64,000 bases of DNA from Cololabis saira. Its lineage: Eukaryota > Chordata > Actinopteri > Beloniformes > Belonidae. Shown here in pieces: positions 36,001 to 48,000 of the stretch. Position 1 is the stretch's first letter; each line of letters begins with the position of its first letter. The position numbers and the translations under genes are program-made. The notes under the pieces were generated by a model. The model was not told where the DNA came from and did not search any database. It saw only the letters and a program-made list of their open reading frames with translations. The stretch is from assembly GCF_033807715.1 (NCBI RefSeq), contig NC_084599.1, forward strand, positions 3,906,625-3,970,624, given 5' to 3'.

Positions 36001-39000
36001 ATGTTCTAAGTAGTCTTGGATATCTCTTGCAAACTGTTCTGTCCTGTTTTTATTTAATATACTAGGATTTAATTTCCAGAGTGTAAGCTTCCGTCTGTGG
36101 CTCACTTCTAAGGACAAATACAGCGGGCAATGGTCCGAGAGATCCATTGTTCCAATGTGGCATTTTCGTACCTTACTACTGTCTGTTCCAAATAGCAGAA
36201 AATAGTCAATTCTGGAGTATGTTAGGTGTGGAGATGAATAGAAAGTATAGTCTTTGACGGATGGATTTAAATGTCTCCAGATGTCAACCAGTCCTATTTC
36301 TGATAGTAATGAGTTAATTAGGGCCCGAGCACCTTCAGAGCGAAGGCCCTATTGTATTTGCAGGAATTTTTATTATTATTATTTTCCTGACAAAGTGAAG
36401 GCCTTTTTGCCCCCCTTAACATGCCCAAAAAGTCACCAAATTTTGCACCCTAGTCAGGCCTGGCGAAAAATTTGATATTTAAAGGTTTGCATTAATGGGC
36501 GTGGCAAAATGGCTCAACAGCGCCCCCTTGAAAACTTTGTGCTTCAAGCCCCACGATACGGTTTGACGTACATGCACGAAAATCGGTACACACCTGTATC
36601 ATGGGACAACTTAAACAAAAGTCTCTTGGCGTCATGCCCGAAACCGAATAGGATGTCGGCCATTTTGAATTAGTCGTGTCATTTTGGCGAAATTTATGCC
36701 ATTCCTTCGAAAGTTAATTCAGCCCGAACCGTAACGTGCCCCCAAGTGTGTTATACATCAAAATGTGCGTCTCCATCCTGCGACAACACGCATTACTTTT
36801 CTCTTTCAAAAGCGTTACCGTGGCGGCGCTAGACGCCAAAAAGCGCGCCCACCCTTCATCTGATTGGTTCGACAGAAAAAACTTTGTGCCTCAAGCCCCA
36901 TAATACGGTTTGACGTACATGAACGAAAATCGGTACACACCTGTATCATGTCGCAACTAAAAGAAAAGTCTCTTGGCGCCATGGCCGAAACCGAACAGGA
37001 AGTCGGCCATTTTGAACATTCTGAATTAATTGCGTAATTTTGGAGCAATATGTGCCATTCCTTCGAGAGTTAATTCAGCCCGAACCGTATCGTGAACCCA
37101 GATGTGTTATACATCAAAATGTGCGTCTCCATCCTGCGACTACACGCATTACTTTTGTCTTTCAAAAGTGTTACCGTGGCGACGCTAGACGCCAACAAGC
37201 GCACCCCCCCTTCATCTGATTGGTCCATATTTGATAGTTCCCCAAAAGGCACCAAATTTGGCATGCAAGCCAGGCCTGGCGATAAATTTGATATTTCATG
37301 GTTTGCATTAATGGGCGTGGCAAAATGGCTCAACAGCGCCCCCTAGAAAACTTTGTGCCTCAAGCCCCACAATACGGTTTGACGTACATGCACGAAAATC
37401 GCTACACACCTGTATCATGGCACAACTTAAAGAAAAGTCTCTTGGAGCCATGGCCGAAACCGAACAGGATGTCGGCCATTTTGAATACATTGTGTCATTT
37501 TGGCGAAATTTATGCCATTCCTTCGGCAGTTAATTCAGCCCGAACCGTAACGTGCCCCCAGGTGTGTTATACATCAAAATGTGCGTCTACATCCTGCGAC
37601 ACCACGCATTACTTTTCTCTTTCAAAAGTGTTACTGTGGCGACGCTAGACGCCAAAAGGCGCGCCCCCCCTTCATGTGATTGGTCCATATTTGATAGTTC
37701 TCCAAAAGTCACCAAATTTTGCATGCAAGCCAGACTTGGCGATACATTTGATATTTCATGGTTTGCATTAATGGGCGTGGCCTAACGGCTCAACAGCGCC
37801 CCCTAGAATACTTTTCTCTGCCATAACTTTTGAATGGTTTGACATAGAGAGTTGTGGGTGGTGTCATGGGACTCTGTAATGAGTCCTTAAGCTTCGTTGG
37901 GCTTAATTAGCCCCGCTCCTTCTTCTGATTGGTTGTCCCTTTTTTCTGCTATAACTTTTGAATGGTTTGACATAGGAAGTCATGGGTGGTATCATGGGAC
38001 TCTGTAATGAGTTCTTAAGCTTCGTTGGGCTTAATTAGCCCCGCTCCTTCTTCTGATTGGTTGTCCCGATTTTCTGCTATAACTTTGGAATGGTTTGACA
38101 TAGAGTCCTGGGTGGTGTCATAAGATTCTGTATGGAGTCCTTGACCTTCATTGGCCTGAATTAGCCCCGCCCCTTCTTGTCATTGGTTGTCCCTTTTTTC
38201 TGCTATAACATTTTAATTGTTTAACATAGAGAGTTGTGGGTGGTGTCATGGGACTTTGTAATGAGTCCTTAAGCTTAGTTGGCCTTAATTAGCCCCGCCC
38301 CTTCTTCTGATTGGTTGTCCCGATTTTCTGCTATAACTTTGGAATGGTTTGACATAGAGAGTCGTGGGTGGTGTCATCAGATTCTTTATGGAGCCCTTGA
38401 CTTTCATTGGCTTAAATTAGCCCCGCCCCTTCTTCTGATTGGTTGTCCCTTTTTTCTGCTATAACTTTTGAATGGTTTGACATAGGAAGTCGTGGGTGGT
38501 GTCATGGGACTCTGTAATGAGTCCTTAAGCTTCGTTGGCCTTAATTAGCCCCGCCCCTTCTTCTGATTGGTTGTCCCGATTTTCTGGTATAACTTTTCAA
38601 TGGTTTGACATAGGAAGTCGTGGGTGGTGTCATTTCTGATACTTATGGGGGGCGGTGGCCGTGAGTGCGAGGGCCCGTTCATTGCTGCTTGCAGCTTTAA
38701 TTTTCTTTGTTATTTTTTGCGGGCGAGATGTTCTTGTCCCAGATGAGTCAAGATTTGGATTAAGAGTAGTATTAAAGTCACCTCCGCACACTAGAGTCCC
38801 TTGTGATTCGGTTACAATCCTATCAATTATTTTAATATAGAATTCTGATTCTGAGCCAGGAGGAATATATACATTATATAAGGTGAACAGACTTCCTTCA
38901 ATTTTCCCACGTATCAGTATGAATCTTCCTTCCTTGTCCTTTATAGTAGATATGTGTTCATATGTCACCCTTCCTGAAATTAGTATGGCTACCCCTCTCG

Positions 39001-42000
39001 TATGTATTGATTTGTTCGAGGAGGAGAAGACATATTTAAATCCCTGTCTTTTAAGTTTTTCATGTTCACTTTCCGTCAAGTGGGTTTCTTGCAGAAATGC
39101 AATATCTATGTTCTCTCTTTTTAGTTTAACTAGGATTTTGTTCCGTTTAACTGGGCTGCGAAGCCCATTCACATTTAGAGAAATTATATTAACCATATGG
39201 TCCCTGTGTGTACACATTCTGATCCTGAATTCCCATGCCTGAAAAAAATACAACCAATAAGACAAACCAGATCTCCCCTAACTTAACAAAAAACAAACAA
39301 ACATTCACACTCTTAATAACAAAAATAACAAAGGTGACTTCCTGTAACAGAGGAACCGTTGTCCCTCTATGGTCCCTGTTGGCGGGTGGAGGGAAAAAAA
39401 ACCCCCTGGTGGGTGGGGCCCTCCCTAGTGGTGGAGTGATTGGCCCACAGCTGCACTCCATGCCCACTAATATGTCCAACTCCGTTGTTTTGCTCAGTCG
39501 GTAATTTATAATAGTTTCAACAAATTAAGATTAGAATTTAACATAAAGAGAGAGAGGGGAATAAAAAAGGCCAAATTACCTCCCTTAATTTACAGTCTGC
39601 TCACTTGTTGTCCTGCGCAGATTCTGGTCCTTCAACTTTGTGGTGCTCTCCTAAACTCCTGGAGCCTTTCTTTCACTCGCGTCTCCATTTGTTTTCCTGC
39701 TTGTTGCCATGGGAACGCCTTGAGTATACTCTCCTCCAGGACGGGACCCGGGTCCTCTCTGACAGCCGCCACCTGGATTCCCCGCGCCCTCAGATCCTGC
39801 GCAGCGCGATGCGCGTCCTCGTAGGTCCGTGGGCCGGTGCTCCAGTGAATTCGGATCCTCGTTAACGGAGTTTGGAAGCGGATGCCTTTTTCTTTCAGCG
39901 CTTTCTTAATTCCTCCGTAGGCTCTGCGTTTCTCCATCACCGCATATGCATAATCATGGTCAAAGTAAATCTGTTTGTTGTTTAAAAAGACTTTCTTCTT
40001 CCAAGCCAACTTCAGAACCGTTTCTTTAACGTCAAACTGCAGGAAGTTGATCACGATGGATCGAGGCGTAGCGCCAGGTCCCGGCTTCTGTGTCAAAGCT
40101 CTGTGAGCCCGTTGAATCTGGAGAGACACTCCGTCTGGGAGAGCCAGCTCCGTGGTCAGCAGGTTTTCAACAAACTTTATCATCGCGTCCCCCTCAGAGT
40201 CCTCCGGCACGCCATATACCCGAATGTTGTTTCTCCTGGACCTGCTTTCCAGATCCGTGACTTTTTCCTGCAGCCTGCGTTGTTCTCTCAGCAGGCTCAG
40301 CAGAGCCTCTTTCGTTACGGCGCTGCTTATTTCCATGTCCGAGATGCGCTCCTCTGCCTCGGTGATAGCCTCGCCATGAGCTTGAAGCGTGGTCCCGACG
40401 TGTGTTAGCTTCTGGTCTAGCTCTTGTTTCAGCGTGGCTAATTCTTCCTTGAAGTCTTTTTTTACATCCTCCTTAAAATCAAATATAGCTGAATGTATGT
40501 CGGCCTTAAACTCGCGGATATCTTTAGAAATGTTTGACATTTCTTGTAGCAGTTTGTCTCTGGGTTCGTCAACTTCTTCTTCGTCTGTCGGCTCCATTTG
40601 CTTTTTGTTGGGCTGTAATTGTTCAGTTAAGCGCCCTCTCAGAGTCTTAGGACCTCTCTGTGATTTTCCCCCACTCATGTCTTGCCTCTTGAAGTTTTTC
40701 TAAATAGGTTTTCGAGTTGGGAAGTTGTTTTTAATACCGACTGGAGCGGAGCTATTGACTATACGTCTTTCCCGAGCATGGCTTAACCGGAAGTCGTGGT
40801 CCACTTTCTTGGTCTTACTGAGGACTCGGGTCTCCTGGTCTCAGTGAGGACTCTGGTCTCCTGGTCTTAGTGAGGACTCTGGTCTTAGTGAGGACTCTGG
40901 TCTCCTGGTCTCAGTCTTAGTGAGGACTCTGGTCTCCTGGTCTCAGTGAGGACTCGGGTCTCCTGGTCTCAGTGAGGACTCTGGTCTCCTGGTCTCAGTC
41001 TTAGTGAGGACTCTGGTCTTAGTGAGGACTCTGGTCTCCTGGTCTTAGTGAGGACTCTGGTCTTAGTGAGGACTCTGGTCTCAGTGAGGACTCTGGTCTC
41101 CTGGTCTTAGTGAGGACTCTGGTCTCCTGGTCTCAGTCTTAGTGAGGACTCTGGTCTCCTGGTCTCAGTGAGGACTCTGGTCTTAGTGAGGACTCTGGTC
41201 TCCTGGTCTCAGTCTTAGTGAGGACTCTGGTCTTAGTGAGGACTCTGGTCTCCTGGTCTTAGTGAGGACTCTGGTCTCAGTGAGGACTCTGGTCTCCTGG
41301 TCTTAGTGAGGACTCTGGTCTCCTGGTCTTAGTGAGGACTCTGGTCTCCTGGTCTCAGTGAGGACTCTGGTCTCCTGGTCTCAGTCTTAGTGAGGACTCT
41401 GGTCTTAGTGAGGACTCTGGTCTCCTGGTCTTAGTGAGGACTCTGGTCTCAGTGAGGACTCTGGTCTCCTGGTCTTAGTGAGGACTCTGGTCTCCTGGTC
41501 TTAGTGAGGACTCTGGTCTTAGTGAGGACTCTGGTCTCCTGGTCTTAGTGAGGACTCTGGTCTCCTGGTCTTAGTGAGGACTCTGGTCTCCTGGTCTCAG
41601 TGAGGACTCTGGTCTCCTGGTCTTAGTGAGGACTCTGGTCTCCTGGTCTTAGTGAGGACTCTGGTCTCCTGGTCTTAGTGAGGACTCTGGTCTCAGTGAG
41701 GACTCTGGTCTCCTGGTCTTAGTGAGGACTCTGGTCTCCTGGTCTTAGTGAGGACTCTGGTCTCCTGGTCTTAGTGAGGACTCTGGTCTCCTGGTCTTAG
41801 TGAGGACTCTGGTCTCCTGGTCTTAGTGAGGACTCTGGTCTCAGTGAGGACTCTGGTCTCCTGGTCTTAGTGAGGACTCTGGTCTCCTGGTCTTAGTGAG
41901 GACTCTGGTCTCCTGGTCTTAGTGAGGACTCTGGTCTCCTGGTCTCAGTGAGGACTGTGGTCTCCTGGTCTCAGTGAGGACTCGGCAGCAGGGTTCTGGA

Positions 42001-45000
42001 CTGACTGCAGGTCATGGGATGATCTCTGTTGTGAATGTCTTCATCAGGTCACTAATGGCGCTTTTCCACTAGCACCTACTCAGCCCGACTCGGCGCGGCT
42101 CATCCCGGCTCCACCCGTTTTGTCCCCGTTTGTTTTTCCACAGCCAGGTGAGAAGTGGGCAGGTTGGGGTGAAGCTGCTGTGACGTACTCGATTGCACAA
42201 TCCCTTTGTTCGTGTCGGCGCTGATGAGAAATCAGCTGGAGCCGCGAGCGGCTGATAGTAAAACAGAGCTCCTGGTGGATCTGATCGTTCCTTATCGCAC
42301 GTCTACATCCCTTTTTTAATTCTCTCCTCAGCCACCAGGTTTATGAACATCTGCACCTCAGAGTTGGATCACCAAACAGACGTTTGTGCTGTATAATAAA
42401 ATCGCCGCGAGCCGCTCTCGCGCTGACTCCCGCTTCCTGATTCAAACGTATGACGGCCCCGCCCCCGACCAATCAGTGGCGTGTATTGTGGTGACGTCAG
42501 ATATAGTGCCGACTCAGCCCGATTAGAACCTCGGCAGAATGGTTACAGAAAAGGTATCGGCTTGGCGCGGCTCTACCCGTCTTGGTCCGTAGTGGAAAAG
42601 CGCAAGACGGGGGCATGGCGGGTAGAAGCGCTGAGCAGGTACTAGTGGAAAAGGGCCATAAGTCTCCTGTCATTTCAGATCCTGCCACCTCATCATCCAG
42701 GTAATTATGTCATTCCACTCACCTGTGCTTCCCCCCATCTCCACCCCTGGTTTTCATCTTCATCAGTCCTCCTTCAGATACCAGCCCAGGTCCACATGTC
42801 CTCTACCAGATTGTCTAGTGTGTTTGCCCAGCTCTCCAGCACTTCCCAACCTACTGATTCTGCCTGCCTGATATCAAGCCTGCTTCCCCGTTTTTGGATC
42901 AGGAAACTTTATTTAAATTCTGCAAGATAGATTTTACTAACTATTCAAGCAACAACAACACAGAGAGATATCATTAGCTGCTACACCCATCTCACTCATG
43001 GTGCACCAGCAACCAGAGCATCACCTGGGAAAACTATCACAACTGGGAGACCAAACAATAAAACATTTATTTATTTTTTTAAACAGTAAAACCACACATA
43101 TAAAACACACAAAACAAGTTAGTGAAGGAAACCTCCAAAGGAATATGGCATCCCATGAGTCCCTGCACACCATCCCAGCTGACAGAGCCCTGCATGGACA
43201 GCTGACACTACGATAATATGTGGATTGTATCGGGAGTTGCACAATTAAAGCGGTTGAGATTAATAACTAAACATTTCTCATAGCAAACAAGGAGATTAAG
43301 TAGCCAAACATATTAAATTAGATGTTTGACTTATTCACTTCCATTCAATTCAATTTTATTTATATAGCGTCTAATACAACAGAAGTTGTCTCTGGGATCT
43401 TTCCAGAGACCCAGAACATAAACCCCCGAGCAATTATTACATAAACAATGGCAGGTAAAAACTCCCATAGTGGGAGAAAAACCTCAAGCCAAACAGTGGC
43501 AAGAACAACTCCCCTTTAGGAGGAAAGAAACCTTGAGCAGGACCTTATCTCCTGGTCTTAGTGACCTTATCGTTCCGCTGTCCTTGCCGAGTTCTTTTGT
43601 ATTCACTCGATGAGACGAAATTTCGTCCACCATTGTGATTCTGATGAGACCCCAGAGAAACTGCTGTGAAAGGTCAGCAGCACGGGGATCTAACAAAACA
43701 ACCAAACAAACAGTTCTAACGGTCCACAGTTGAACACTTGGTGGATTCTGACCTGAGAGACTCCAGGTGACAGTGTGGACTCTCCAGTCCAGGACACAGA
43801 TTCTTCAGTCCTGAATCCTGCAGGTGGTTGTTACTCAGGTCCAGTTCTGTCAGACTGGAGGACTGAGAGCTGAGAACTGAGGACAGATCTGCACAGATGT
43901 TCTCTGAGAGGTTACAACCAATCAACCTGCAGAGGAGATTCAAGAGAGATCATGAGGTTATTTAGGAAAGTTTATCTGTTTAATATTTCATGAACAAGAC
44001 AACTCAAACTCAGCAGGTGGTTTTTCTGTTGCCTCCATGTAGAAGTAACTTAAAACAGAAGACAATGAATCCCAGAGCGATGGTGGCGAGGAATGAATTA
44101 CCAGACATTTGGATTGGAGATAATAATATGATAAGCTTTAAGAAGAAGCTCAAGTAATTTCTGTTCACTCAAAGAGAATAAAATACACCGTTGAGAAGTG
44201 AGCTATTGATTTGATTTTTCTTATCTTTTTTGAGAGTGTGATGAGAAATTGTAATTCCTGAGTTTAAACACAGGGAATGTAGAGTCATAATGCCATTGTG
44301 CTGATTACAATGTAGTTATTTTTGTACTTTGAGCAGGTTTCCTAGTGTCTGTTGTCTCTGAGTTGTGAGCATTATGTTCATGTATTTTAATTAATGATAA
44401 TGTTGTAGTTAAGCTGATGATTCTGATGACACCCCAGAGAAACTGCTGTAAAAGGTCAGCAGCTAACGGGGATCCAACAAAACAACCAAACAAACAGTTC
44501 TAACGGTCCACAGTTGACAACTTGGTGGATTCTGACCTGAGAGACTCCAGGTGACAGTGTGGACTCTCCAGTCCAGGACACAGCTTCTCCAGTCCAGAAT
44601 CCTGCAGGTCGTTGTTACTCAGGTCCAGTTCTGTCAGACTGGAGGACTGAGAGCTGAGAACTGAGGACAGATCTGCACAGATGTTCTCTGAGAGGTTACA
44701 ACCACTCAACCTGCAGAGGAGATAAAAGTGAAATAATCATGTAATTTAAACATTGATTATTTAATTCGACGAATGAATGAATACTGATCAATTCAACTAT
44801 TAATCAATAAGTGTTGCTGCACTACAGTCTTGATCGAAGCTGCATTTCTCTTCTCTGCATGTAAAGTTTCCTGAGATGAATCATTGAGGAGAACTGGTCC
44901 CACATGAACCTGAACTTAGTTGATCAGCGAATTGGTTTCCTCCAAGAACACCACATGTGATTATAACTAAAACAGATGTGTCCGTGTTCGTCCTTACACA

Positions 45001-48000
45001 GCTTTCTTGGAGGCTTTGACCACCGGCAGCAGCCTCCGTAGAACTTCCTCTGAAGCTGAGTATTTCTGCAGGTCAAACACCTCCAGATCTTCTTCTGATG
45101 ACAGTAAGATGAAGCTCAGAGCCGACCACTGAGCAGGAGACAGTTTACCTGTGGAGAGAAGTCCTGACCTCAGGGACCGTTGGACCTCCTCCACCAGAGA
45201 CCGATCGTTCAGTTCATTCAGACAGTGGAACAGGTTGATGCTTCTCTCTGCAGACAGATTCTCACTGATCTTCTCCTTGATGTATTCAACTGTTTCCTGA
45301 TTGTTCTGTGATCTTCTTTGTTTTGGTTCCAACAGACCTCGTAGGAGAGTCTGATTGGTCTCCAGTGAAAGACCCAGGAGGAAGCGGAGGAACAAGTCCA
45401 GGTGTCCGTTTGGACTCTGTAAGGCCTTGTCCACAGCACTCTGATAGAGCTCAGTCACGGCTCTTGTTTTAAACCACCTGGAGGTGTTTATTTGTTCCTC
45501 CAGCAGGTTGACTCCAGAGCTGATGAAGGTCTGATGGACATGAAGAGCAGCCAGAAACTCCTGAACACTCAGATGGATGAAGCAGAAGACCTGGTCCTGG
45601 TACAGGCTGCTCTCCTCTCTAAAGATCTGGGTGAACACTCCTGAATACACTGAAGCCTCTGTGACATCGATGCCACACTCCCTCAGGTCTGGTTCATAGA
45701 AGATCAGGTTTCCTTTCTGCAGCTGCTCAAAAGCCAGTTTTCCCAGAGACTTGATCATCTTCCTGCTCTCTGGACTCCAGTGTGGATCCGTCTCAGTTCC
45801 TCCGTCATACTTGACCTTCTTCAGTTTGGCCTGGAACACCAGGAAGTGGATGTACATCTCAGTCAGGGTCTTGGGCAGCCCCCCTCCCTGTCTGGTCTCC
45901 AGGACTTTCTCCAGGACCGTAGCAGTGATCCAGCAGAAGACTGGGATGTGGCACATGATGTGGAGGCTCCGTGATGTCTTGATGTGGGAGATGATCCTCC
46001 TGGTCTGCTCCTCTTCTCTGAACCTCTTCCTGAAGTATTCCTCCTTCTGTGGGTTAGTGAACCCTCTGACCTCTGTCACCATGGAGACACACTCAGGAGG
46101 GATCTGACTGGCTGCTGCGGGTCGTGTGGTGATCCAGAGACGAGCAGAAGGAAGCAGGTTCCCCCTGATGAGGTTTGTCAGCAGCACATCCACTGAGGTG
46201 GACTCTGTAACATCAGTCACGACCTCATTGTTGTGGAAGTCCAGAGGAAGTCGACTCTCATCCAGACCGTCAAAGATGAACACGACCTGGAACTCTTCAA
46301 AGATGCAGATTTCTCTGGTTTCAGTGAAGAAGTGATGAACAAGTTCCACCAAGCTGAACTTTCTCTCTCTCAGCACATTCAGCTCTCTGAAGGTGAATGG
46401 AAGCAGGAAGTGGATGTCCTGGTTGGTTCTGCCTTCAGCCCAGTCCATAGTGAACTTCTGTGTTAGGACTGTTTTCCCGATGCCGGCCACTCCCTTCATC
46501 ATCACTGTTCTGATTGGTTGATCTCTTCCAGGTGGGAGTTTAAAGATGTCTTCCTGTCTGATGGTTGTTTCTGCTCTGTCTGGTTTCCTGGAAGCCGCTT
46601 CAATCTGTCTGACTTCATGTTCATCGTTGACGTCTCCAGTCCCTCCCTCTGTGATGTAGAGCTCTGTGTAGATCTGCTTCAGAAGGGTTGGGTTTCCTGC
46701 TTTAACAATCCCCTCAAACACACACTGGCACTTCTTCTTCAGCTTAGACTTCAGACGCTTTTTACAAACTGCAGCAGAAATATCTGAAAACACGTGGAAA
46801 AAAAACAATTAGTGTTTTATAAAGTTCAACTTAATTCTCCTAAAGAATCAGGATGTGAACCGACACTGATCGACTCAAACGTTACGATGAGCTGTGCAAT
46901 ATTGAGTAGAATCACTTTTACCACCAAAACACCTCTGAACATTCAGGACGTGGAAGTGACAAGAAGATCTGGGGGTCCTGGAGTTTCTAGTACCAGGATG
47001 TTAGCAGTACAGCTCTGATGGGTTGTGGGTTTGTGGGTTGATGTGTTCTTGTTATTATTGTGGTGTCTGTGAAGTGGATTTTCCAGGTTTAGGATTGGAA
47101 AACACCAGAAGATGATCTGTTGAAATAATCTGTAGAACCATCAAGACAATCTGGAGTTCAGCAGGATTCCTGGAAGAGGAAAACCAGGACTAAAATCTTC
47201 CAGTTATCTTGTGGTGTTGGTTGGTTAAACATGTTTATTGAGGTCCACTGCTGTCCTGTACAGGGAGGGTGCTACTGTAGGGGGGTGCTGGGACCATGTG
47301 GGGGCGACTGGTCTGCAGAAATGTTTAGCTTGGTGTCAACGTCAAAATAACCTTCATGTGGATCAAGAATGCAGATCTGATTCCAGCAGAACATTGTTGG
47401 AACAAGTTGAGCAGAGTTCCTCCCTCCATCTTTCAGTGGTTTTAATGTTGTGATGGCTGATCTGTGAATGTTGTTCATCTCCTGAGGCATTCTGGGTCAT
47501 TTACCCAGCAGCTTAAATGCTCATAGAAATCCTCTTACTTCTCTGCAGACGCTCAGCCAGATCCTCCTGCTTCATTCTCCTCAGGAAGTTCACTGTGATC
47601 TTCACAAACGCCTCTCTGCTGTTCCTCTGCTCTTCATCCTCACCCTGCAACAGATGCTCTAGGCATTCTGGGCAATCCTGACTCAGAACCCTCTGGATCT
47701 TCTTCAGCTCGTTCTTCACAAACATGACAATGTTGTCCTCCAGCAGCTGGAACAGAAGACCACACGAAGGACACAATCAGACTGAAACCACGGAGACAAA
47801 CATCAGACCCGTGTTGGACAGACTGACAGTCCACTGGTCTCCAGAGACCAGCATGGAGACAAACATCAGGTCCATGATGGACAGACTGACAGTCCACTGG
47901 TCTCCAGAGACCAGCATGGAGACAAACATCAGGTCCATGATGGACAGACTGACAGTCCACTGGTCTCCAGGGACCAGCATGGAGACAAACATCAGGTCCA

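Larger units (their letters stand above)
32648..40795 (-). mobile_element. Near full-length L1 with nested TTAA-flanked element
   Basis: Perfect 15-bp target duplications GTGGTCCACTTTCTT lie at 32633-32647 and 40796-40810. A poly(A) tail (plus-strand T run at 32648-32656) marks the 3' end. Without the nested 2.4-kb insertion the element is about 5.8 kb. ORF1 (39632-40678) is open. ORF2 (33031-36317 joined to 38701-39196) is also open once the insertion and one TTAA copy are disregarded. It lies in the intron between LRR exons 8 and 9, on the gene's own strand. Confidence 0.9.

Noticed and set aside
40811..41990. Regularly spaced repeats that could be mistaken for a CRISPR array
   Set aside because: Units abut without unique spacers and the genome is vertebrate. 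It is a minisatellite.
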